Positions 1-11,999 of a stretch of DNA of 64,000 nucleotides are shown here, one piece after another. The stretch covers positions 463,280-527,279 of the forward strand of contig VFFE01007485.1 in assembly GCA_008921705.1 (NCBI GenBank). The letters run 5' to 3'. How positions within the stretch are numbered: position 1 is the first letter of the stretch; each line of letters opens with the position of its first letter. Origin of the DNA: Burhinus oedicnemus (taxonomy: Eukaryota > Chordata > Aves > Charadriiformes > Burhinidae). The notes under the pieces are model-generated. The model was not told the origin of the DNA. It ran no database searches and saw only the letters and a program-made list of their open reading frames with translations. The translations under genes and the position numbers were made by a program.

Positions 1-232
1 GCACACCTTTTATAGATGTTAATCTATAACCTAAAAATATTAATCTTCAAATTTTATTATAATCATGTAGCTTGAAATAAATTTCAGCTTGGCTTACTGG
101 AAAAGATTTGCCGGGCAGAATGAGAATATAAGAAAAATGGAAAATATATTTGAATAAATAGAAAATATTAGTATATAAATAGAAAATATGTGCGTATAAA
201 TGTACATGCAAATGAATGTATTGATATATAAT

Positions 233-957
233 TTGGAGAGTTGGGCAGAGAGAAACCTCATGAAGTTCAACAAGGGCAAGTGTAAGGTACTGCACTTGGG
301 GAGGAATAACGCCAGGCACCAGTACAGATTAGGGACTGACCTGCTGGAAAGCAGCTCGGTGGAAAGGGACCTGGGAGTCCTGGTGGACAACAGGATGACC
401 ATGAGCCAGCAATGTGCCCTTGTGGCCAAGAAGGCCAATGGCATCCTGGGGTGCATCAAGAGGTGTGTGGCAAGCAGGTCGTAGCAGGTTATCCTCCCCC
501 TCTATTCTGCCCTGGTGAGGCCGCATCTGGAGTACTGTGTCCAGTTCTGGGCTCCCCAGTTCAAGAAGGACAGGGAACTGCTGGAGAGGGTACAGCAGAG
601 GGTTACCAAGATGATTAAGGGACTGGAACATCTTTCTTATGAGGAAAGGCTGAGGGACTTGGGTCTTTTTAGTCTGGAGAAGAGAAGGCTCAGAGGGGAT
701 CTCATCAATGCTTGCAAACACTTAAAGGGAGGGTGCCGGGAGGATGGCACCAGTCTTTTTGCAGTGGTGCCCAGTGATAGGACAAGAGGTAATGGGCACA
801 AACTTGACCATAGGAAGTTCCATCTAAACATGAGGAGGAACCTCTTTCCTTTGAGGGTGGCAGAGCACTGGCACAGGCTGCCCAGAGAGGTGGTGGAGTC
901 TCCGCCTCTGGAGACATTCCAAACCTGCCTGGACGCCATCCTGTGCAACCTGCTGTA
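233..957 (+). pseudogene. CR1 ORF2 C-terminal fragment (reverse transcriptase thumb and C-terminal domain)
   Basis: The frame reads through the post-catalytic part of CR1 ORF2, with blocks such as [62 protein letters not shown] and [13 protein letters not shown]. The catalytic fingers and palm, including the YADD-type motif, are absent because of the 5' truncation. One in-frame TAG stop lies at 482-484, where the sister copy near 43360 still has sense codons. The frame is otherwise open to a natural stop at 956-958. It can make no functional enzyme. I infer a decayed retroelement and not a host gene. Confidence 0.9.
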
Positions 958-1035
958 GGTGACCCTGCTGTGGCAGGGGGGTTGGACTAGATGATCTCCA
1001 GAGGTCCCTTCCAACCATGGTGATTCTGTGATTTA
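233..1035 (+). mobile_element. CR1 LINE, 5'-truncated 3' end
   Basis: This is a non-LTR retrotransposon fragment of the avian CR1 type. It begins abruptly inside ORF2 near 233, after AT-rich unique DNA. It carries the C-terminal part of the reverse transcriptase ORF2 and a short 3' UTR with the typical TAGATGATCTCCAGAGGTCC block. It ends in the tail GTGATTCTGTGATT at about 1020-1034. CR1 integrates by target-primed reverse transcription and is usually 5' truncated without a clear target duplication, which fits what is seen. It is very similar to the copy at 42897-43913, so both probably belong to the same subfamily. Confidence 0.93.
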
Positions 1036-3679
1036 AGCATAAACATAAAATGATACAGGCTTTTGACAGATTCTAAATGTAATAATTAATCAGGTTTTAA
1101 GTAATCAGGTCTAATCCCAAATTATTAAGAATGGTCAATAACTGAATACTATATTTCTGCAGTTTCCTAATTCTGATTAAATTATCAGCTTTTTTGTTTT
1201 GCATCACTGCCTACTTGAAAGAAAGAAATAAAACCTTACTGAGTATCCTTAATTGAGAAAAGACTTAGAAGAGGTCTTTCCTGGCTTAAATTCAGTTCCC
1301 TGTTCAAATTGAAAACCAAGGGGGCAGACTGTTGTGTTACTACCCGTAAAACAGGTTTCACGTCACCTGATTTCAAGCACTTGCAATATAACTTCCACTA
1401 CTGAGCTGTCAAATCACTCGTTAAAGCCAATTGAGTTTAGACTGAAATTATTTTGACCACTCGTTAGCAACTATTTCAGTGTTGCTATATGAATTGCTCC
1501 GTAACATTCATTGGCTTTATTAACTGGGGGCACAGTTAAGTGCTTGTTTCATTGCACCCCTTAAGCCACCCTGGGTTATTGCACAGGGTCCCAATTCGTT
1601 GGCTAGAAAGCCATGTGTCTACTTTAGGTCCTGTTTCTCATTAGCAAGCTTGGTGTGGATTTCCAAGATGGGATTCTTGGAAGAACAGCATAGATGATAC
1701 CTTATTAAAGCAACTTGCTTAAGTCCCAGCTTTCTAATCTCTATAAAGGGCTTCTAAAATGACTTTTTCAACATTTAGTTGGGTAACGTCCAGCCAGTAT
1801 TAAGTGCCTGAAGATGATATCATTGTTGTATTCAATTGATTATACCATCCCAAACCATTGTGAGCAATGGAAGTGGGATTGCTGGGGAATTCATGCTGGG
1901 AGTTAGAACTTGAGACATCCATTCATATCCAAGTTTTCTCTATAATTTCCACAAATGCTTGGATGGTGGTTGAGTGTCCTCAAAAATTAGTTAGATGGTC
2001 TTAAGTGAATATTTTTGTAGATATCTTCTAATGACAATATTATATACCACAACTGATAGAGAATTGAAAAGTAGAAGTGTGGTCACTCGTGGTAAAGCTG
2101 GACTTAGGTGCAATTTGAAGGAATGTAATTGTCAGAATATGAATGAACTGAACAGGATGAATAGTTAATGTTACCATACTGTGGGCAATCAGAAAGTATT
2201 TTCACTTTAATTAAGTACACTTGTCATGTAATCACCTCCATTATGTACAGCAGTCAGCACTTGGATACATTATCTTAGCAGAAATAAAAATATGAATTTG
2301 TACACAAAAGAGATCTTGTGATACCAGATTTAAGACACCCTATCTCTTAAAGAATTAAATTCATTCAAATTTTCATTTAAACTTTCATTTAAACAGAACT
2401 TACCTGATAAACAGCTGCATCAAGTATGCGCTGACAGGTAAGACTGTCAGTTTTTATCTATTTTTACAGCTAGGGATACCAATGCCAACTCCTTCAGCCA
2501 TGAAAGGCGTCCCTCATCCTATGAAACCTGTTCTACTGTGCAAGAGATGGGACTGGAAGGGAGATTACACAGGTCTTTTTCTACACCATCTTCCTCGTTT
2601 GGTGGCACACAAGGTATAGGAGATGTAACTGAGCTAATATGCTCTGACTTACTCTGCAGTGCACGTGTGCGTGTGTGTGTTGGGAAGGTTGCCCAACTGT
2701 CCGTGCATCAACCATGAGGCAGAAACGTGATCTGCATGCTAGAGGTCTAGGTTTGGGGAAAGGCAAAAAGACGTATGTGCTCTGATCTCCAGGCAGACTT
2801 GCTGTCAGTTTTACAGGCTTGACTGAATAATACACAAAATTATGGTAAATCAGAAGACACGTTTTCACTAGTTTCTCGAGCCATCCACCAACAGCTGGGC
2901 AGGAGGTTAAGATTCTCCCTGTGCACGGTGCAGTCCCTGAGCTCTGCCATGCAGTTCTCAGATCATCTTTTCTGTCTGTTTGCTGTTCCTTCAGAGACTG
3001 AGGAAATCTCATTTGATTCCTGATGTATGGCCATGTAATTTTCAAATACTATCATGGTGCATTTGTGTAATACTCTCTGATTTAAATGGAAGAAGATATA
3101 CACTGAGAGAAGATATGTACCTACCAGCCATGGAAGAATTAATTACTGGGGCAATGACTAAGATTAAAAGTAGATTTAGTGAAGTGGACTTTTATTTGGA
3201 AGGCTTAACTATGAAAGAATTAACATAAATTCTTCCCACTTAGGGGTTTAGATCATGCGGTGCTTACTCAGGTTGGCAGCAATGCATTTACAATAATTGT
3301 TCTGCCAGAAATGGTCCTCATAAATGTAATTTGGTAGGATTCCTTGCAAGTAAGATGCTGATCTTTCTACACACTTTGATTGTAACTTTATAGTATATAT
3401 ACAGTCATGTGAGTTGAAATGTTTGTAGGGTAAACTGTTATTCAATAAGGATAAATGATCTGTGTTAGTGGATTCCTCTCCTTTGGAAATGTGACAGCAT
3501 TTTGCTGTTTTCAGATAACAATACTACTCTGTGTTACTGCAGTTTGATGCCATCAAACCTCTATTTTTATATATTCCAGCTGTCTGAGCCTCATAGGGCT
3601 GAGAATTTAAAATGTCCATATTTGATCAATCCTTCACCATTCTGCTGACACAGCTAGCTATCTGTGATATCAATTTGTG
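1036..3679. other. Unique AT-rich non-coding DNA
   Basis: I see no gene or recognisable repeat. A short imperfect GT run lies at 2664-2680. An open stretch at about 2980-3228 on the + strand is treated separately. The last bases, 3600-3679, may contain further, unrecognisably decayed CR1 sequence leading into the next element. Confidence 0.6.
2980..3228 (+). other. Open stretch of unknown nature, possible exon or relic
   Basis: An 82-codon frame is open to a TAA at 3226-3228. A pyrimidine-rich tract ending in TTCCTTCAG at 2985-2993 looks like a vertebrate splice acceptor and is followed by AGACTGAGG in the open frame. The C-terminal half is hydrophilic and helix-like, with segments such as LREDMYLPAMEELITGAM and EVDFYLEGLTMKEL. 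I do not recognise the protein. No partner exon or donor site is evident, and an AT-rich region this large produces such frames by chance, so it is only a weak candidate. Confidence 0.12.
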
Positions 3680-5885
3680 GTAGGTAGGGGAGGTCAGCAG
3701 AACTGCCACCTTGGACTTCCATAGGGTGGACTTTGGTCTTTTCAGGAGCCTGGTTAACAGAGTCCCTTGGGAGGCAGTCCTGAAAGGCAAAGGAGTCCAG
3801 AAAGGCTGGACTTTTTTCAAGAAGGAAGTCTTAAAGGCACAGGAGCAGGCCATCCCCGTGTGTCGAAAAACGAGCCACCGAGGAAAAAGATCAGCCTGGC
3901 TGAACAGAGAGCTGTGGTTGCAACTCAGGGAAAAAAGGAAAGTTTATTGCCTTTGGAAGAAGGGGCAGGCCACTCAGGACGACTACAAAGATGCTGTGAG
4001 GCTATGTAGGGAGAAAATCAGAAGAGCCAAAGCCCAACCAGAACTTAACCTGGCTTCTGACGTCAAGGACAATAAAAACAGTTTCTATAAATTCTTTAGC
4101 AATAAAAGGAGGACTAAGGAGAATCCCCATCCTGTAGCAGACGGGGGTGGAAACATAGTGACAAAGGATGAGGAAAAGGCTGAGGTACTTAATGCCTTTT
4201 TGTACCTCAGTCTTTAACAGGACAACCAGCTGTACCCTGAGTACCCAGCCCCCTGAGCTAGAAGACAGAGGCAGGGAGCAGAATGAAGCCCCTATAATTC
4301 TAGTGGAAATGGTGAGTGACCTGCTACACCACTTAGACGTACACAAATCTATGGCATTCGTTGGGATCCACCCGAGGGTACTGAGGAAGCTGGCAGAAGT
4401 GCTCACCAAGCCACTTTCTATCATTTATCAGGAGTCCTGGCTAACCAGGGGCATCTCCATTGACTGGAGATTAGCAAATGTGGCACCCATCCACAAGACG
4501 GGCCAGAAGGAGGATCTGGGGAACTACAGGCCTGTCAGTGTGACCTCGGTGCTGGGGAAGGTCATGGAGCAGATCATCCTGAATGCCATTACACAGCACA
4601 TGCAGGACAACCAGATGGTCAGGCCCAGTCAGCATGGGTTCATGAAAGGCAGGTCTTGCTTGACAACCCTGATCTCTTTCTATGACAAGGTGACCCATTT
4701 AGTGGATGAGGGAAAGGCTGTGGATGTTGTCTACCTGGACTTTAGTAAAGCCTTCAACATTGTTTCCTACAACATTTTTCTGGAGAAACTGGCTGCTCGT
4801 AGCTTGAATGGGTGTACTCTTTGCTGGGTCAAAAACTGGCTAGAAGGCTGGATCCAAAGTGTAGTGGCGAATGGAGTTAATTCCAGTTGGCGGCCAGTCA
4901 CAAGTGGTGTTCCCCAGGGCTCATTTTTGGGGCTGGTTCTGTTTAATATCTTTATCAATGATCTGGATGAGGGGATCGAGTGCACCCTCAGTAAGTTTGT
5001 AGATGACACTGTGTTAGGCAGGAGTGTTGACTTGCTTGAGGGTAGGATGGCCCCACAGAGGGATCTGGACGGCCTGGATCAATGGGCTGAGGCCAGTGGT
5101 ATGAGGTTCAACAAGGCCAAGTGCTGGGTCCTGCACTTGGGTCACAACAACCCCATGCAGCGTTACAGGCTTGGGGAAGAGTGGCTGGAAAGCTGCCTGG
5201 TGGAAAAGGACCTGGGGGTGTTGGTCGACAGTCGGCTGAATCTGAGGCAGCAGTATGCGCAGGTGGCCAAGAAGGCCAACAGCATCCTGGCTTGTGTCAG
5301 GAACAGTGTGGCCAGCAGGACTAGGGGAGTGACCATCCCCCCTGTACTTGACACTGGTGAGGCCCCACCTCAAATACTGTGTTCAGTTTTGAGCCCCTCA
5401 CTACAAGAAAGACATTGAGGTGCTGGAGCGTGTCCAGAGAAGGGCAACGGAGCTGGTGAGGGGTCTGGAGCGCAAGTCTTATGAGGAGCAGCTGAGGGAA
5501 CTGGGTTTGTTTAGTCTGGAGAAAAGGAGGCTGAGGGGAGACCTTATCGCTCTCTACAACTACCTGAAAGGAGGTTGTAGTGAGGTGGGGTTTGGTCTCT
5601 TCTCCCAAGTAACAGGTGATAGGATGAGAGGAAATGGCCTCAAGTTGCGCCAAAGGAGGTTTAGATTGGATATCAGGAAAAATTTCTTCACCGAAAGAGT
5701 TATCAAATATTGGACCAGACTGCCCAGGGAACTGGTGAAATCGTTATGTCTGGAGATATTTAAAAAACGGGTAGACGTGTTGCTGAGGGACATGGTTTAG
5801 TGGTGGTTTTTGGCAGTGTTAGGTTGGTGGTTGGACTTGATCTTAAAGGTCCCTTCCAACCTAGATGATTCTATGATTCTAGGAT
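3680..5885 (+). mobile_element. CR1 LINE, 2.2 kb, 5'-truncated
   Basis: This is a longer CR1 copy. It starts within the ORF2 linker between endonuclease and reverse transcriptase, near TLDFHRVDFGLFRSLVNRVP at about 3708. It runs through the whole reverse transcriptase region and ends in the 3' UTR block AAGGTCCCTTCCAACC followed by the tail TAGATGATTCTATGATTCTA at about 5862-5881. The exact 5' boundary is uncertain by some tens of bases. Its tail octamer and 3' UTR differ from the 233-1035 and 42897-43913 copies, so it appears to be another subfamily. Confidence 0.93.
3690..5800 (+). pseudogene. CR1 ORF2 (reverse transcriptase), frameshifted
   Basis: The reading frame is split over three phases: 3690-4217, about 4195-5345, and about 5345-5800. 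This implies one frameshift near 4195-4215 and one near the run of six C at 5336-5341. Reverse transcriptase blocks appear in order: [19 protein letters not shown] (about 4522), [15 protein letters not shown] (about 4627), motif A LDFSKAFN (about 4737), VPQGS (about 4909), and the catalytic motif FVDDTVL (about 4996). The first Asp of motif A and both Asp of the FVDD motif are retained, while the last motif A Asp has become Asn. The C-terminal block [20 protein letters not shown] follows near 5505. The element is dead because of the frameshifts. Confidence 0.9.
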
Positions 5886-8800
5886 TTTATTTGCCACAGT
5901 GTTTTCTTGTGACAGGGATCTTGCTAGCAATATACTCTATTGGTAATCACTATTTCGGCTTAAGAACATCCAGCTTTGTTCTGGCCCTGGGATTTAAAGA
6001 GACACCTAAGCTCTAATTTTGGCTTGTTTGATACTACTGCAATCAGGTCCTGGTGAGGCAATTGTATTTTAATTGATTATCATTATTAGTAAGAATAATA
6101 GATTTATGCAACTGTAAAGATCCAATTTGATTTTTAATGAGTCACAAATCAGACAGTTAGTCCGTGCAACATAGCCTCTGATCCCTGGATAGCTGCATTT
6201 CATTTCAAAATCATGGAGAAAAAATCTTAAGTTCTCTAATAAGCTTCCTGCTGTTTATTCCCAAAGCAGTTTTTTTTTTTTTTAATTTTGAAAAGAATAC
6301 ATTTTAGATTTCATCTCTTCTGTATCTATCTATCAATGTGATAAAGACCCAACATTATGGTCATATTCTTTAAATATTACCTATTTGCTTCAAGCTGCTA
6401 ATACATTCCTGACCTATTCATTTTAATACAGGTTATTAGTGGCAACTGATGAGATGTCTGTGGAAGTGGTTAAAAATCTGAAAAAATCATTTTTCCAAAT
6501 AATGACGATATTTGACATTTGCTCTCAATCAGAAATGGATGAAAACCAAACAACAATAAAAAGGAAATTTGACGTGATTAAAAAAACCAATAATTATTAT
6601 GGAAAATAACTCTGAAAGAGATATTGAGTATTCATGTAATCAATTGCAAGGCAATAGGGTATTCCTCTACACACAGGAGGATCAGTGCTACTTGAACCAT
6701 ACCATTTGAAGTTTAATTTAACTTTTCTTTTGATTCATGCTTGATTTTATATGCACACATATACTTTAATGGAGACAAGGTTGGGGATAATTCCATTCCA
6801 AACAAACAAAAAAACCCAACTTCCCAATAAAATTATCTCAGATTTTTTCAAACCATTGAAATTCTTTCACTCTCCCTTTTTTGTAAAAGAATGAAATATT
6901 ATGTTTTCTACATGGTTATGAGAAGATTGTATTTTACTATAACAGCCTTTTTTTGATACAGAAAATAAAGCCCATGACATTCTTTCTGAAACTTTACTTA
7001 TTGGCTTTAATTATCTGCGTGCTTATGGCTGGGATGCTTTCATCTTTCCCTAATAGCAAAAAAAAAAAAAGAACGTTAAGCAGAAAAGGTGAACTTTGGA
7101 TTCCCAGAAAGCATAACTTGCTCTTGTTTCCGATCACTTTTCAGAACTTGGGAAAACCATTGTCATCCCTCAGGCCTCCTGTAAGCTCTGTAACAATGCT
7201 GTTTGAGCACGGCTGGGAAGGCGATGGGTCAGTTTGTTGTTGCGTCAGATACGCAAGCCACTCTCTCTTTTTTGAGGGATGCTCCAGGCCACTGAGTCTA
7301 CGAAAATGTCTGCCTCTGGGATCCAGGCTCTCTTTGCCCTGTCTCAAATCAGACCTCTTGGGAGATATTTTTGCAAAAAATGCACTATTTATAATAAACG
7401 CTGGCAACAATTGATCAATTCTGACGCTCTGAGTCCACAAACAAAACTCACTAAGTGTCCTTCTTTTACGTAAAAATTCTCAGGAATTAAAACAATGGTT
7501 TTCTTTTATTAATGTTTAAAGCCAAAGTGCTTTCCCTTAGGTGTACTTCTTGTTTGACACGTATCGTGTCAAATGAGCAGAGAGGGCTTGGTATTTAGAA
7601 GAAGGAAAACCTAAATTTCACATTTCCATGTGCAAATGTGCAGAGCAATCCCTCTTTGGCACTTCAGCTAAGCTCTTGAAGTTTTATTAAGACTTAAGCA
7701 ATGTAGCCACATAAACAGAGTAAGGCTAAACCTTCCTCACACAAACAATTGGAAACACAAACTGCTAGAAATAAAGGAGGTATAGAGAATGATATCTGAA
7801 AGAGTTAGTTTTTCCCTTTGAATGGGCTGTAGATCTTCTGCGTGAAGATGGTTAAATCAACATTGTGTCAGGAACTTCAGATAAATTCCCATGAACTGTC
7901 AGGATGGTCATCCAGGAGCACCTGCTTGTGACTACCAAGCTGTTCTATCAATGTGACTACATGGCAGCACCTCTATTGACTTTCCATCCCATTCTCTGTC
8001 CTCTCTTTTTACACTAGAAACTCTTCAGACAAGTGACAACCTCTGACGATGCATATGCGTGGAGAACCACAAGGTTAGTCCTGGCCTTTAGCGTTGTTCA
8101 GATATAAATAATAAACATATAGAAGGATTCGATGAGTTAAAGAAATAGCATTAGGTCCACAGGATTTTTTTTTTTTTCCTTTCTGAGCTCATGTTTCAAT
8201 ATTAATAAAGTTTATATGACAGAATGATCTACAGGAGACATAGGATCAGCGTAACCTTCAGCTTGACTAATTCTGAACAACATAAGACATGACTTAGGAA
8301 GGCAACAATTTAGGAAGGCAAGTTATTTCTGCTTTACAGTTGATGTAGAACAACGGATTGATATTTCAAAGTTTTTTAATTTTTTCTGGCTAAAGTAAAA
8401 TATTGAAATATACAGGCTGTAAATTATTCCTATTCTTATTTAAAAAAAAAAGTGATCAATTGCTTGCTTTGTGATTTGCTAAAATATTATGACACTTGCT
8501 GTTGTTGTTGCTGAAAAAATAGGGGGGGTTTCTGTAATTTATTGACCTAGGACAGCTCAGCAGAGAGGCAGCATCTGGTTGCTCAATGAAGTCTTGCATT
8601 TCACCCAATTTTCCACCTGGGTTGACAGGAAGATATAAATCTAAACTTGATAAATACCAACCACTGTTTCTGCATCTTAGAAATTAATTTCCAAACTCCG
8701 TTGTAAGACAGCACAGCAATCAAGAGCACACACAAGCAGCAAAAATAATATTGGTTCAGTGTATTATACTGGCAGCAACAACCCTCACCTCTAGCTATTC

Positions 8801-11800
8801 CACCTCGGATTAAAGAAATATGCAAATGCAAGGTTGTTAAAGTAACTGATTGCAGAAATATGGAATCAGTAGGGGTGTTAGCCTTGCTAAATTCCAGTTC
8901 AGGTAATTAAATTCCACCTACCTAAATTCTCTTGTTGTTTTATTTCTGCACTTTCACTTAAACTATAGCGCAAGATTCTTCACAGATACTTATTTGGCTT
9001 CTAAACAGTGCGGCTTGGTAAGTGTTTCAGCACCTTGTTGTGTGCTTTCTCTAAATAAAAGTGTGCGTAGAGCTTTGTCCACACGAATATCTTCCTAAAC
9101 TTATGATAATTATGATAAAGCAATCTTGGTATGTCCACTTGCGGAAACTTAAACATCCTTTTGATCTTAAAGCAAAAAAAGACTGTGATACGAGTTTCTC
9201 AGGAAAGCACATAATTCTTTCTGGCCAGATGCAGAGAATAGGGAATTTTTGTTCATTTTTCTGCACTAATGACCTGGGGGCAGTGGTAGGATTCAGAATT
9301 TAGGATTCAGGTGCCAGTTTGGTGCAGATATAGAAAAGAAAGAGTTTTTTGATGCTGTCATTGAGCCAATTTTGTCTGCACTGGAGGGGTAGAGTCTCAT
9401 ATTTTGAAGCCAAGGAAGAACAATTTTACTATCTCTTCCACAAGTGCATTGATAAGAGAGGGATTTATCTTGTAATTATATCTGGCTGCAGATACAAATC
9501 TGTTTTAAAATCCTTCCTTCCAACTCCATTCTTAAAAACTTCTGATCATACATAAAGCAACCTAGATCACTTCCTTTTTATTCAAGTGTTATGAAGTTGG
9601 TGAAAGGACCTATTTTGATGAAGAGTAATTTAAAAATATTAAATCCAAGAAAAATAACATTTTCTTATATTGATCATTTAGTCTTTCAACTGTTTGAAAC
9701 TCCATTCCTTCTGCTCCAGGAAAGAGCATGAAAATTATATTGGTGCTGTCACAGTAAATGGTTAGTACTCAGGCTCTAAAGAGTACGTAGTCGTGAGATG
9801 TCAGATTCTATAAAGACTGAAGTTTCATTTTGCACATAAAGTACCAAATTCATCACACCTCACTCGAAGCATTGACCTGAATGACCATTTTGGGATTATA
9901 GTCAGTTTTATCAATGGAGAAAAACTGAAACTGCAGAGATAGTATCACATTGTAGTGGAAAGTCTGTCTCTGGAAATGCTTGTTCGTCTGCGCCAATGGT
10001 AAAGATACTAACACAAGAGTATACTCCACGTAGGTCAATGTCCGGTGCCTGGTAGGAGGTATCAGTCCTCATCTGCAGGCAAAAGTTGTGTAGATTTAAG
10101 TACCTCCATTTAAAAAATGGCTTGTGTAAATCGGAGGAATTCTTCTGTACAATGGCAATACTGTTCCTTTTGACTGAAGATCTTTTCATGGAATATTTTT
10201 GTTTTCAAAAGTGCCAACAGAACCAAGGAATTGGAACTGAAAAAATAATTTCAGCCTCTACAACAGGATTTAGGAATTTTGGGGTGTTTAAAACTCAATG
10301 GAAGTCCCTTCTGGGAAGCTGGACCCTGTTCTTTGACCTAAATGTTAACCCGACATTTGCATTTCTACCTACAGCAATGCTGAGAGCTATTCCTGCCAAC
10401 ATCAAACTCCTTTTGTGTTACTACAACCATGAAAAAGACCTTTAAGTGTATTAGACCCCCTGGTTTGTAAACAAACCTCATGCTGAGTTCTTTGCAGATT
10501 TAGAGTCTATTATGCAATGATGTGTAATGTGTAATTGTAATAATAACAGTTTTATTCTGTCTTTCCAAATAATGTTAGTCAGGTGCCATTGTTTAGGAAT
10601 ACTTCTGGAGATAAGAATGATTATATGATTTTCTCTTTCATTTCCATAATTTTCATGTGGTATTTTGTTGTCCTTTATTTTTGCCACAGAGACATGGAAA
10701 ATACAGTAAAATGAGGCTTGAAGTTTTGAGGTTGAGCAAAGTTGCAATAAAATCTATTTTCTGTGGCTTCACTTTTATTTACCAAGGCAATCAACTTTCT
10801 TATTGCCAGTAGACATTTTACAGTTGACATACTTAATCTCTAGACCTCTTAATTCCAACAAAATCAACTTTTCACATTATAATATAGAACTGCAATAAAT
10901 ATGAGAATTAATTGGCTTGAAAGAGTGCATTAGGAATATACTGTTGGGTCATTAATTGGTGTCTGAGTTTCTAGAAATTCAAAAAATACTCCGCTGACTT
11001 GTAAACCACTTATGAATAACAAATAGAATGGAAACTAGGCTGCTAAGATAAAACTATCATGCGCTCACCAACCTGACATTTGAAGAATATGTCAACAATT
11101 TAAAAGCTTCCCTTATACCAATGGTATATTTATTCCATCAGGACTATCTTAGAATCTCAGATTGCTGGCACTTTTCTGATTATGCTAGCCCTCTGCAGGA
11201 TAGAGCTTCCTCATTATTATTTTAATCACTTCAGAGCAAAATAAGCCTGGTTGTTGCATATAAGAAAGACTCTCAGTTTTATTGGTTGATATTTTTTTTC
11301 TTTCCACGTTTGCAGTGGAGGTTTGATGGATTTTTGATAATCTTTATGTTGTGTTCCAATAGAAATTAACATATTAATAAGATTAGGAGATTTTTTATTT
11401 CTGAAATTTTTATTTTTTAATTTCTTCGTCTACATTGGAATTATTTGTCAAACATAAACCATCCAACAATCTCAGCTAATAAGGAGATAGGTAAATTTTT
11501 GTTATCATGCTGCATACTGTGTAAATGAAAGAATTCATTTCTAGCCCTGCTCCCTCCTTAAAACGTATGCAGTCAGAAATCCATAATGTCCTGCCTTTTT
11601 TGAACAAGTTATTTTGTATGTTAAAAAAAATGCAGGATGAGAGTGTTCCAAATGCTCTAACATATCTTTTTCTCTGAATTTCCCCATCATCATTCTTTCA
11701 CATTTTTCCTTCACCAAAAACTCCATCATAATATTTTTTTAAATAAATCAGGAGTATTTTGTGTTAGTTCTATAAAACTATACTGATTAATTAATACAAA

Positions 11801-11999
11801 CTGGAATGTAGCACGTGTTTTGTTAGCTTCCAGTGTGTGACAGTTCTTACAAGATTTTGCACTTTGAAGGGTAATTCTACCGGCCTCTACTAAAATTAAG
11901 GTCACATTGTACTGGGTGGTACTTTTAATCCTTGTGCCCATAAGTTGCAATGCAAATGATGGAAGCAACCAGAGTAAGACCAAAAACAGTTGAAATGAG
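5886..11999. other. Unique AT-rich non-coding DNA
   Basis: No gene or transposon is recognised. Short poly-A or poly-T runs occur near 6271, 7060, 8167 and 8441. A strong inverted repeat at 7553-7573 is listed separately. A 12-bp direct duplication, TTAGGAAGGCAA, occurs at 8294 and 8310. Open frames here are short, lack recognisable motifs and look random. Confidence 0.6.
7553..7573. repeat. Perfect 9-bp inverted repeat with 3-base loop
   Basis: The arms TTTGACACG and CGTGTCAAA flank the spacer TAT. The match is perfect and stops sharply at both ends. It could be a dimeric transcription-factor site or chance. No gene start is visible nearby. Confidence 0.7.

Noticed and set aside
8294..8321. 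12-bp direct duplication TTAGGAAGGCAA
   Set aside because: It is likely a simple local slippage duplication. No insertion lies between the copies, so it is not a target duplication.
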